Assembly: GCA_002068915.1 (NCBI GenBank)
Contig: MWBE01000019.1
Location: 1-52,362, forward strand
Source: Parcubacteria group bacterium ADurb.Bin326
GTDB lineage: Bacteria > Patescibacteriota > Patescibacteriia > 2-01-FULL-39-33
Length of the DNA: 52,362 nt
Reading direction: 5' to 3'
Position numbers and translations under genes: made by a program. The notes under the pieces were generated by a model, which saw nothing but the letters and a program-made list of their open reading frames with translations, was not told the DNA's origin and searched no databases. Below are positions 1 through 5,932 of this stretch, piece by piece. The number at the start of each line of letters is the position of its first letter. Position 1 is the stretch's first letter.

Positions 1-77
1 CACTCGTCACTCGTCACTCGTCACTCGTCACTCGTCACTCGTCACTCGTCACTCGTCACTCGTCACTCGTCATCCGT
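1..77. repeat. 7-bp tandem repeat (CACTCGT)n
   Basis: Ten perfect head-to-tail copies of CACTCGT cover positions 1-70, and a degenerate eleventh copy (CATCCGT) follows. It may begin before the window. The next 65 bases are GC-rich and lead into a tRNA gene. A 7-bp unit inside a gene would shift the frame when copy number changes, but no convincing gene spans it. It is a simple-sequence locus that could vary between strains or mark an assembly edge. Confidence 0.9.
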
Positions 78-144
78 CCCGCTTTTCGATTGGACAAGGG
101 CGGGCCGGCCCTATACTCCCTCCGTCCCGCGCCGCGGGCGCCTT

Positions 145-216
<72 letters not shown>

Positions 217-224
217 CTCTGAAT

Positions 225-256
225 AAAAAAATCTCGATGCTTCGAGATTTTTTTAT
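225..256 (+). terminator. intrinsic terminator after tRNA
   Basis: An AATCTCGA / TTCGAGATT hairpin is followed by a run of T. It ends the tRNA transcript, and the A run on its 5' side makes it usable in both directions. Confidence 0.8.
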
Positions 257-322
257 TTTAGCTAAAATATTTCAAAAAACATTTGAGCAGAAAAAATAAT
301 AGTTCACTTATCTGCCTATTTT

Positions 323-331
323 TGCTATAAT
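323..331 (+). promoter_or_regulatory. extended -10 promoter, near-leaderless
   Basis: TGC-TATAAT at 323-331 is a perfect extended -10 box. The start codon at 341 lies nine bases after it, so transcription should begin only about 3 nt before the ATG. No Shine-Dalgarno sequence fits in that space. Confidence 0.7.
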
Positions 332-340
332 ACGGATAAT

Positions 341-850
341 ATGTTTATTACTATTCACGCCGCCACCGGAGCCTTGGTCGGCACACAAATCGCTAATCCG
401 ATTTTGTCATTTCTAATCAACTTCGCGCTCCACTTTGTCATGGATATTATTCCTCACGGCGACAAAGAACTAGGCAAACGTTTTTTCGGATTGCTCAACA
501 AAAAACTCAACGAGGAAGAAAAAATCAAGTCTTTAGCTGCCTACGGATTAATTGATTACATTGTATTCGTTTTTTTTCTACTGTTCATGTTTAAAAATTT
601 CACTTTTGCCAAGGACGACGGAGTTATTTGGGGAATTGTCGGGGGAATTATTCCAGATCTTCTAGTGGCTAGCTATGTACTAACCAAATCTAAGAAAATA
701 AAATGGTTTTTCGACTTTCATAAATGGAATCACCACCTCTTAATAGGCAGAATGAAAAACGATATCCCCTTAAAGGCCGGCATTGCCATGCAAATTTTAC
801 TGTTCGCCTTTCTGTTTATGCTTCTGGCAGAAATAAACCTCGTTAAATAA
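341..850 (+). CDS. membrane protein, possible metal-dependent hydrolase family
   Basis: A 169-residue protein with several hydrophobic segments (about residues 20-35, 68-85, 92-112 and 145-165). It carries spaced His/Asp signatures: H6 in the first strand, HFVMDIIPHGD near residue 31, and HKWNHH near residue 128. This pattern recalls the small membrane-embedded hydrolase-like families related to YdjM/DUF457, where His and Asp bind metal. That assignment is inference from motif spacing only. The gene stands alone between a tRNA and a convergent glycosyltransferase gene, with its own promoter and a shared terminator. It appears to be translated from a nearly leaderless mRNA. Confidence 0.85.
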   Translation: MFITIHAATGALVGTQIANPILSFLINFALHFVMDIIPHGDKELGKRFFGLLNKKLNEEEKIKSLAAYGLIDYIVFVFFLLFMFKNFTFAKDDGVIWGIVGGIIPDLLVASYVLTKSKKIKWFFDFHKWNHHLLIGRMKNDIPLKAGIAMQILLFAFLFMLLAEINLVK

Positions 851-862
851 CTAGAAAAATTT

Positions 863-888
863 AAAAGCCGCTTGATGCGGCTTTTTTT
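863..888. terminator. bidirectional intrinsic terminator
   Basis: The stem AAAAGCCGC / GCGGCTTTT has a 5-nt loop, with T runs on both strands. It serves the plus-strand gene ending at 850 and the minus-strand gene ending at 887. Confidence 0.85.
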
Positions 889-2074
889 ATTTGCTTACAG
901 CCTCAAGATAAACCGCGAGAGTTTTTTCAGCACATCTTCGCCAAGTGAATTCTTGAGCCCGGTTGTGTCCTTTTATTGCTAACTGCTCTCTTAAGCCTTC
1001 GTCAGAAATAATCTGACTGATAGCATCCTGAATTTCTGATTCTTTATAAGGATCAACGAGAATCGCACCGTCCTTTCCTGTTATCTCCGGGACGGAGCTA
1101 GCATTTGAAGCAACTACCGGGGTCGACATGCTCATTGCTTCAAGTACCGGAAGTCCAAAGCCTTCATAAAAAGAAGGGAAAACAAAAGCAGTGGCATGCG
1201 CTATAAGCGAAAGCTTATCGGCCAAAGAAACGTAGCCTAGATATTTTATCGATTCGACATCTCCTTTGGCAGATAAAATTTGATTCGCCTCCTTGATAGC
1301 CTCAAAAACTCCTTCATTTTTCCAGCCCTTACCACCAGCAAAAACCAGTTCTAAATCGCTGGCATTTTCTCCTTCTGACAATTTATAATTTTTGAAAGCC
1401 TTAACTAACGCGATAAGATTTTTCCGCGGTTCGATTGAGCCAACAAACAATAAATACCTTTCACTAAGATTATGCTTCTCTCTCACTGAAGCAAACGAGG
1501 CCTGATTGGGGCAATTCTTGCCATGACTGATCACCCCTTCGTGAACCACTTCAATTTTATTTTCCGGAATTCCAAAAATATCAACGATATCATCTTTGGT
1601 GTTTTGCGAAACGGCAATTACTTTTTTGGCGCGACTAACACTATCCGGAACCAAGACCTTGGTGGCAAATGATTGCTTAAGAATGCGGCCGGACGGAAAA
1701 AAATCCGGAAACTTGTAAATAGCCAGGTCATGAATAGTTACAACTGCCGGCCAGCGGTAAAAGAGAGGAATAACATTGGCGGGAGAGTGCAATAAGTCTA
1801 ACTTTTCTCGAGCAAAAAAAGCGCTAATCAACATTTGCGAATAAGTAATCGGCAAATATTTTTTGTACTGATAAAAAGGAAGTTTTACAATTTTAACGTT
1901 GGGAGCCTCAAACTGCTCGAAATCGGAAAAGTTATTATCAAAAAATAAAACGTACTCATTTTCTTTGTCGATGAGTAAAAGATTTTTAACCAGATAATAA
2001 GTATAATGGCCGACACCGGCCAACTCGCCGCCATTAGGATTAAGAATGGTGCGACAGTCAATCCCTATACGCAT
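887..2074 (-). CDS. glycosyltransferase, GT4 family (group 1)
   Basis: A 395-residue GT-B fold glycosyltransferase, usual length for the family. The N-terminal domain starts with a Gly-rich nucleotide-binding region (NPNGGELAGVGHYTYYL). The C-terminal half has the phosphate-binding loop (FVGSIEPRKN, about residue 212) and the E-x7-E motif EGFGLPVLEAM (about residue 300). Such enzymes transfer a sugar from a nucleotide sugar to glycolipid or polysaccharide acceptors at the cytoplasmic face of the membrane; donor and acceptor cannot be read here. It lies 34 bp behind the M16 peptidase gene on the same strand and is probably co-transcribed with it. Confidence 0.93.
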   Translation of the reverse strand: MRIGIDCRTILNPNGGELAGVGHYTYYLVKNLLLIDKENEYVLFFDNNFSDFEQFEAPNVKIVKLPFYQYKKYLPITYSQMLISAFFAREKLDLLHSPANVIPLFYRWPAVVTIHDLAIYKFPDFFPSGRILKQSFATKVLVPDSVSRAKKVIAVSQNTKDDIVDIFGIPENKIEVVHEGVISHGKNCPNQASFASVREKHNLSERYLLFVGSIEPRKNLIALVKAFKNYKLSEGENASDLELVFAGGKGWKNEGVFEAIKEANQILSAKGDVESIKYLGYVSLADKLSLIAHATAFVFPSFYEGFGLPVLEAMSMSTPVVASNASSVPEITGKDGAILVDPYKESEIQDAISQIISDEGLREQLAIKGHNRAQEFTWRRCAEKTLAVYLEAVSK

Positions 2075-2108
2075 ATATTTGTGTGTTATGAGTAAGGGCT
2101 ATATGAAT

Positions 2109-3362
2109 CTATTTCAATAATTTGAGAAACCTAGCCTCGTCTTTAAAGGGACCAATAATCGCTAAGCTAGCCTTATGGAAGTCAAAAATTTCTTGCGCTA
2201 CGGATTTTACTTCGAAAGTTTTAACAGCCATGATCTTTTTTAATTTATCTGCCGGAGAAATCAGTGGCTTGCCCATCAATTCCAAATTGCCATAATACTG
2301 AGCAATTGACATTGAATCTTCCAAATCCAAGGCCAACTTACCGGCAATAAACTCTTTAGCGCGTTTTAATTCTTCTTCGGTTACGCCGGCAGAAATTTTT
2401 TCCAATTCATTTCTGATGGCTTTGATGGCAAAATCAATGCGCCCCTTATCTAATCCGGCCTGAATAACGGTGGCTCCTCGATCTTCATACAAGTTGTTCC
2501 AGCAGCGGATGAAATAACACAAGCCATTCTTTTCTCTGATATTGATAAACAAGCGTGAGCTCATATTACCACCCAAAATCACTGACATTAATTGCAAAGC
2601 GTAATTGCGCTTGTCGTGCTGAGAAAAAGACGGGAACCCCAAAGCCAATTGCACTTGCTCGGTATCTTTGTATCTGATTTTAACCTTGGGAGATTTTTGA
2701 ACTGAGGCTGATTTTTCTATTTTCGATTTTTTGCCTTTCTTGATAGCAAACTTAGACTTAATTTCTTTGACGTGCTTATCGCTGAATTTTCCAGCCAAAG
2801 CAATCACTATGTTTGATCCGTTATAAAAAGCATTTTTATACTTGGCCATCGAGGCGCGGGTCACGGCACGAACCGTCTCGCGACTACCAGCAATTTGATG
2901 TCCTAATTGTGAACCGGAAAAAACCATTTCTTCTAAAATTTCTTCAACAAACATCATTGGATTATCTTCATACATATTAATCTCTTCCACAATCACCCCT
3001 TTTTCTTTCTCTAATTCATCCGATTCTAATTTTGAATTAAGCAACATGTCGGAAAGCATATCAATTGCCAGTGACAAGTGTCTAGCATCAGACTTGATAT
3101 AATAGCCGGTAACATCTTTGCCGGTGTAAGCATTGTATTCGGCGCCGATACCGTCAAGTTCTTTTGATAAATCCAAAGTGGTCGGGCGTTTCTTGGTGCC
3201 CTTAAACATCATGTGCTCAACAAAATGAGAAATGCCGTAAATCGGTTTGGTTTCCTGACGGCTACCAACTTTGACTAAAACTAATAAGCTGGCAGTTTGA
3301 GTTTCTTTTAGCGGTGCCGTAACTAAACGGATACCATTTTTAAGAGTTTGTTTTTTATGCAT
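2109..3362 (-). CDS. M16 family zinc metallopeptidase
   Basis: A 417-residue peptidase with the inverted zinc motif HFVEH (about residues 46-50) and the downstream glutamate region EEINMYEDNP that completes zinc binding. The C-terminal half carries the inactive-like M16 repeat (LGGNMSSRLF, REKNGLCYF). It resembles the small bacterial M16B processing peptidases (PqqL/YmxG type), which work as dimers on short unfolded peptides. No signal peptide is visible, so it should be cytoplasmic. It is the first gene of a two-gene unit with the downstream glycosyltransferase. Confidence 0.93.
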   Translation of the reverse strand: MHKKQTLKNGIRLVTAPLKETQTASLLVLVKVGSRQETKPIYGISHFVEHMMFKGTKKRPTTLDLSKELDGIGAEYNAYTGKDVTGYYIKSDARHLSLAIDMLSDMLLNSKLESDELEKEKGVIVEEINMYEDNPMMFVEEILEEMVFSGSQLGHQIAGSRETVRAVTRASMAKYKNAFYNGSNIVIALAGKFSDKHVKEIKSKFAIKKGKKSKIEKSASVQKSPKVKIRYKDTEQVQLALGFPSFSQHDKRNYALQLMSVILGGNMSSRLFINIREKNGLCYFIRCWNNLYEDRGATVIQAGLDKGRIDFAIKAIRNELEKISAGVTEEELKRAKEFIAGKLALDLEDSMSIAQYYGNLELMGKPLISPADKLKKIMAVKTFEVKSVAQEIFDFHKASLAIIGPFKDEARFLKLLK

Positions 3363-3405
3363 AATTATATTTATTGATAAAAATTAGATTATTTAGAATT
3401 TACTG

Positions 3406-3433
3406 TTGACAAATATACTGAATATGCTATAAT
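3406..3433 (+). promoter_or_regulatory. consensus sigma-70 promoter for a short RNA
   Basis: TTGACA (3406-3411), a 16-nt spacer ending in TGC, then TATAAT (3428-3433). It is among the best promoters in the window, yet no plus-strand gene follows for 1.5 kb. Predicted transcription start is about 3440. Confidence 0.8.
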
Positions 3434-3439
3434 CATAAT

Positions 3440-3493
3440 AGAATCACGACGAAAAGGGTTCCCTAAGGGTTTTGTCCCGACGGGAGCCTTTTT
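3440..3493 (+). ncRNA. candidate small structured RNA ending in a terminator hairpin
   Basis: The predicted transcript is about 54 nt. A 17-nt single-stranded head is followed by a two-level hairpin: outer stem GGTTCCC (3457-3463) with GGGAGCC (3482-3488), inner GGG/CCC closing a 6-nt loop, then TTTTTC. The hairpin also fits as a weaker terminator for the minus-strand NYN gene ending at 3493. No family is recognised. It could be a regulatory sRNA linked to the retroelement, or only a promoter-plus-terminator transcript. The strong promoter argues against the hairpin being just a terminator for the minus-strand operon. Confidence 0.5.
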
Positions 3494-4032
3494 CATTTGT
3501 GGTTATTTTTATATTCTAACTTATCTCTTAATGGATTTACGAAACTTAAAATATTATTAGTCGCGGAGCTCAATCGATCTAAAAGACAAGAATAATTATT
3601 CTGATTGGGAACTAAAACCTTCTTTAACTTTGAGTTATTTATCAAATACTCTACTAAGCAATAAAAATCTCCGTCTCCAGAAACAATCACTGCCCGATCA
3701 AAATTAAAATATTCTATCATTGCATGCAAAACAAGCTCTGCATCAACGTTGCCCTTAACCGTTCCATCGACCAATTCTAGTGTTGGCTTAAAAACACAAA
3801 TATACCCATATTCTTGCAACTTCATATACATCGCTTGATTGCCTGGCTTAAAACCTATAAACAAGAAGGCCTTCCCTACTCCATGCTTATCCTTCAAATA
3901 AACTCTAAATCTCTTATAATCCAACTGCCAGCCAGAATAAATTTTTCGACTCTTCTTTTCGATGTCCTTCGATAGGCCCTGATAAAGATTATTGCTATCA
4001 ATAAAGGCGTAATTATTTTCTTTAATAATCAT
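3493..4032 (-). CDS. NYN (PIN-like) domain protein, putative ribonuclease, next to DGR reverse transcriptase
   Basis: A 179-residue single-domain protein of the NYN/LabA-like branch of PIN nucleases. Acidic metal-binding positions are visible: FIDSNNL with D12, VDAEL with D97, and SGDGDF with D120 and D122. The order and spacing match the family, whose members cut or bind RNA in the cytoplasm with divalent metal. It starts 43 bp after the reverse transcriptase gene, on the same strand, so the two probably share an mRNA. The linkage suggests a role in processing the template RNA or cDNA intermediate, but that is inference; NYN proteins are common and the pairing could be chance. Low GC matches the reverse transcriptase. 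Confidence 0.88.
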   Translation of the reverse strand: MIIKENNYAFIDSNNLYQGLSKDIEKKSRKIYSGWQLDYKRFRVYLKDKHGVGKAFLFIGFKPGNQAMYMKLQEYGYICVFKPTLELVDGTVKGNVDAELVLHAMIEYFNFDRAVIVSGDGDFYCLVEYLINNSKLKKVLVPNQNNYSCLLDRLSSATNNILSFVNPLRDKLEYKNNHK

Positions 4033-4075
4033 ATTTAAGAAAAGAAATTAATAACTTAATCTTACCAAAAAGCTC

Positions 4076-5047
4076 CTAAATGGGCAATCGTCGACTTACC
4101 TTATAGCCATTGCCATGGCTCAATAATCCTAAATAAGAGTTAACTGATTCTGGCCTCGAATTAACCCTTAATCTCTTAAACATCCTTCTTTTAGTCTTAG
4201 TTCTCAATACTCGATGGTCGGGGAAATTAACCCAACCTAAAAAATCCAAACCAGAATTCAAAGTTTTAATAAACAACTTATCGGGGTGAAGCGTCAACTT
4301 AAGCTCTTGTGTTAAAAAACTATCAATTAAGCCGACTAAATCCATTAAATAATCTTTGTTATCGCTAAAAACAACAAAGTCATCGGCATAACGGATATAG
4401 TATTTTACTTTTAACTTATGTTTAATAAATTGATCGAATCTGTTCATATAGATATTAACCAGTAACTGAGAGGTAAGATTGCCTAATGGCAATCCTCGAT
4501 CAAAACTATCAATCACCTCATTTAACAACTCCAAAATCTTTTTGTCTGCAACATATTCGATCAAAACATTTTTCAAAATATCATGATCAATACTAGCAAA
4601 GAACTTTCTGATATCACCTTTTAAAATCCAACAAGTACGAGAATTATTCTTACTAACCGCATAAGCGAATTTCTTGAATCTTACTAAAGCTTTGTGTGTG
4701 CCCTTATCTAATCGGCAGGAATATGAATCGGCAATAAATGTTCTGTCGAAAAATGGATACAATAAGCGATAAATAGCATGATGGACTAATCTGTCTCTAA
4801 CGCTCGCTTTATGGATATTGCGCGGCTTAGGATCACTGATATTGAAGGCATGATAACCGCCATGATAATAGTTATCAGTTGCCAAGTCATTATGAAGTGC
4901 GATAAGATTATCCATAAGACGCAACTGAAATTCTTGAACGTCTTTTTTATTCCTTTTGCCTTTGACAAATTCTTGCCAGGCTAATAATAAATTTTCTAAA
5001 CTAATAATCTCTTCAAATTTATGGGTCAATTGGATTTTGGTGTTCAT
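4076..5047 (-). CDS. diversity-generating retroelement reverse transcriptase
   Basis: A 323-residue reverse transcriptase with no maturase, endonuclease or RNase H domain. Palm motifs are GDIRKFFASID (catalytic D145) and RYADDF (YADD at 220-223). Motif 4 reads LPLGNLTSQ (186-194), the GNxTSQ form characteristic of DGR enzymes rather than group II intron or retron enzymes. Fingers begin near KASVRDRLVHH. The enzyme copies template-repeat RNA into cDNA with adenine-specific errors. The start is supported by AAAGGAA about 6 nt upstream. The first 27 bases overlap the avd gene on the other strand, and a run of nine G lies about 19 nt upstream of the ATG. No good promoter lies directly upstream, so read-through from the TR promoter (5812-5840) is likely. 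Confidence 0.95.
   Translation of the reverse strand: MNTKIQLTHKFEEIISLENLLLAWQEFVKGKRNKKDVQEFQLRLMDNLIALHNDLATDNYYHGGYHAFNISDPKPRNIHKASVRDRLVHHAIYRLLYPFFDRTFIADSYSCRLDKGTHKALVRFKKFAYAVSKNNSRTCWILKGDIRKFFASIDHDILKNVLIEYVADKKILELLNEVIDSFDRGLPLGNLTSQLLVNIYMNRFDQFIKHKLKVKYYIRYADDFVVFSDNKDYLMDLVGLIDSFLTQELKLTLHPDKLFIKTLNSGLDFLGWVNFPDHRVLRTKTKRRMFKRLRVNSRPESVNSYLGLLSHGNGYKVSRRLPI
4962..4990 (+). promoter_or_regulatory. possible avd promoter inside the reverse transcriptase gene
   Basis: TTGACA (4962-4967), 17-nt spacer, TAATAA (4985-4990). The -35 is perfect and the -10 is poor. It would start transcription near 4997, 24 nt before the avd ATG, antisense to the 5' end of the reverse transcriptase gene. 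Confidence 0.35.
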
Positions 5048-5434
5048 AATAATTCCTTTAATTACCCCCCCCCAACGGAAAATCTTTCAATCATCAAAAA
5101 GATTGTTGAGGCCTACAAACTTTGGCATAGTTATGTCAAGAATCTTCCCAAAACTTCCCGCTACAGTTTAGGCGGAAAAATTGAAGGCCTGTTTACTGAT
5201 TTAATTGAATCTACCTATACTGCCGGCTACCTTCCAAAATTGGAAAAATTGCCATTTATTGGAAAATCGATCAATAAACTAAACCTGCTTAATTTCTTTT
5301 TACAGATCGCTTGGGAGCTAAAAGCGATTGATAATAATAAATATCAAAATATCTCTTTGCAACTCAATGAAATCGGCCGAATACTCGGCGGTTGGCGAAA
5401 TAAGATTAAAACAGAAACTTCCGCCCGAAAATAG
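5021..5434 (+). CDS. avd: Avd-like DGR accessory protein (four-helix bundle)
   Basis: A 137-residue reading frame. From about residue 20 it matches the bAvd/S23-like four-helix-bundle pattern: NLSIIKKIVEAYKLWHSYVKNLP, SRYSLGGKIE, and a Trp-rich end GRILGGWRNKI. Avd forms a basic barrel that binds the reverse transcriptase and template RNA and is needed for mutagenic homing. It lies on the strand opposite to the other DGR genes. The only in-frame ATG is 5021, which overlaps the reverse transcriptase start codon region. No ATG, GTG or TTG occurs in frame between the C9 run (5066-5074) and the conserved part. The first 18 residues are therefore doubtful, and a slip in the C run would put the gene out of frame. 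The stop codon lies in the loop of the hairpin at 5418-5445. Confidence 0.85.
   Translation: MGQLDFGVHNNSFNYPPPTENLSIIKKIVEAYKLWHSYVKNLPKTSRYSLGGKIEGLFTDLIESTYTAGYLPKLEKLPFIGKSINKLNLLNFFLQIAWELKAIDNNKYQNISLQLNEIGRILGGWRNKIKTETSARK
5066..5074. repeat. homopolymer run of nine C
   Basis: Nine C on the plus strand sit inside the first codons of avd. They also lie in the 5' untranslated region of the divergent reverse transcriptase gene. Such tracts are slippage-prone. A gain or loss of one base would shift avd out of frame and change spacing upstream of the reverse transcriptase. A sequencing error in the run is an alternative. Confidence 0.7.
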
Positions 5435-5445
5435 CCGAGCGGAAG
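5418..5445 (-). terminator. hairpin at the 3' end of the template RNA
   Basis: On the minus strand CTTCCGCTC pairs with GGGCGGAAG (one G-U pair) around a 10-nt loop, followed by a T-rich stretch. It is better paired on the minus strand than on the plus strand. It may be a leaky terminator or a structural element of the template RNA. It starts 12 bp beyond the TR, and the avd stop codon is in its loop. Confidence 0.55.
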
Positions 5446-5456
5446 AATAAAGAGAG

Positions 5457-5588
5457 TTGCGCGAACGAAAGCAAAATGATTATCGGAATCATACCTATTG
5501 TCGGGCCTGCCATTGTTGGTGTTGAGCCACGGCTTGTCGTCATTGCGATTGACATCAAACAAGTTCGGGTCGCCATCAGAGTCGGTTA
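5457..5588 (-). repeat. DGR template repeat (TR)
   Basis: This 132-bp repeat aligns without gaps to 5944-6075. The two differ at 15 positions, and at every one the minus-strand TR base is A (T on the plus strand). By hand count the TR has 36 adenines and 96 other bases, and none of the 96 changed. Read in the target frame the TR is rich in AAC, AAT and GAC codons, which gives broad amino-acid choice when A is replaced. The last 20 bases of the minus strand (5476-5457) are identical to the VR and fit the initiation-of-homing region. Confidence 0.97.
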
Positions 5589-5811
5589 ACGCATAAGGAG
5601 CCACCGATTACACCGTCCATCGAATACTCTCCGAATTGAATCTTATTCGCGAACAAGACTCGCCTAGCGCCTTATGCCAAGTATCTTTATTTTTGGCAAT
5701 CATAATTGACACCGACAGAAGACGTATCCGCTGCCGTTCCGCAAATCATGATTACAGAATTCGATCGCCTGAAGCCGTAATCGCAAGCATATTAATCTAG
5801 TATCCATTTCA

Positions 5812-5840
5812 ATTTTAGCACAAATCTTAACTGCAATCAA
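5812..5840 (-). promoter_or_regulatory. promoter of the template RNA
   Basis: On the minus strand TTGATT (5840-5835), a 17-nt spacer ending in TGC, then TAAAAT (5817-5812). The extended -10 agrees with other promoters in the window. Predicted start is about 5805. It may also drive the reverse transcriptase and NYN genes by read-through. Confidence 0.6.
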
Positions 5841-5879
5841 AACGCTAAAATTTTAAGGGTTTAAGGATTTGGGATCTAA

Positions 5880-5911
5880 AATACCTATCCACCTGCCGGC
5901 GGATAGGTATT
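5880..5911. repeat. palindrome downstream of the variable repeat
   Basis: Perfect 11-bp arms AATACCTATCC (5880-5890) and GGATAGGTATT (5901-5911) enclose a 10-nt GC-rich loop. It lies 32 bp beyond the VR end and 21 bp beyond the target stop codon. Position and shape recall the hairpin or cruciform that stimulates target recognition in the Bordetella phage DGR. It could instead be a terminator of the target gene, though no T run follows on the minus strand, or a dispersed palindromic repeat. Confidence 0.7.
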
Positions 5912-5932
5912 AATAATTAAGAAATTAAGGTT

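Larger units (their letters stand above)
5413..5805 (-). ncRNA. predicted DGR template RNA
   Basis: This is the inferred transcript from the promoter at 5812-5840 through the TR (5588 to 5457) to the hairpin at 5445-5418. It would have about 215 nt of leader, the 132-nt template and a structured 3' end. Adenines of this strand are the ones that vary in the VR, which fixes the strand. No protein gene is visible in the leader (5589-5805). The frame reading through the TR resembles the target C terminus only because TR and VR are copies. Ends are predicted, not observed. Confidence 0.65.

Noticed and set aside
1-77. CRISPR-like array
   Set aside because: The unit is 7 bp with no spacers and no cas genes in the window.
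3457-3493. Hairpin solely as the terminator of the NYN gene
   Set aside because: It could act so, but the T run is longer on the plus strand and a consensus plus-strand promoter lies just upstream, so a separate RNA fits better.
4076-5047. Reverse transcriptase as group II intron maturase or retron
   Set aside because: No intron RNA domains V/VI nearby, no maturase or HNH domain, no msr/msd. The GNLTSQ motif and TR/VR pair show a DGR.
5344-5604. 86-residue minus-strand reading frame resembling the DGR target C terminus
   Set aside because: It is the template repeat read in the VR frame. It has no ribosome site, its tail runs antisense into avd, and the similarity comes from TR/VR identity.
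5589-5811. Possible remnant gene upstream of the template repeat
   Set aside because: All frames have early stops and no motif. Treated as the untranslated leader of the template RNA.
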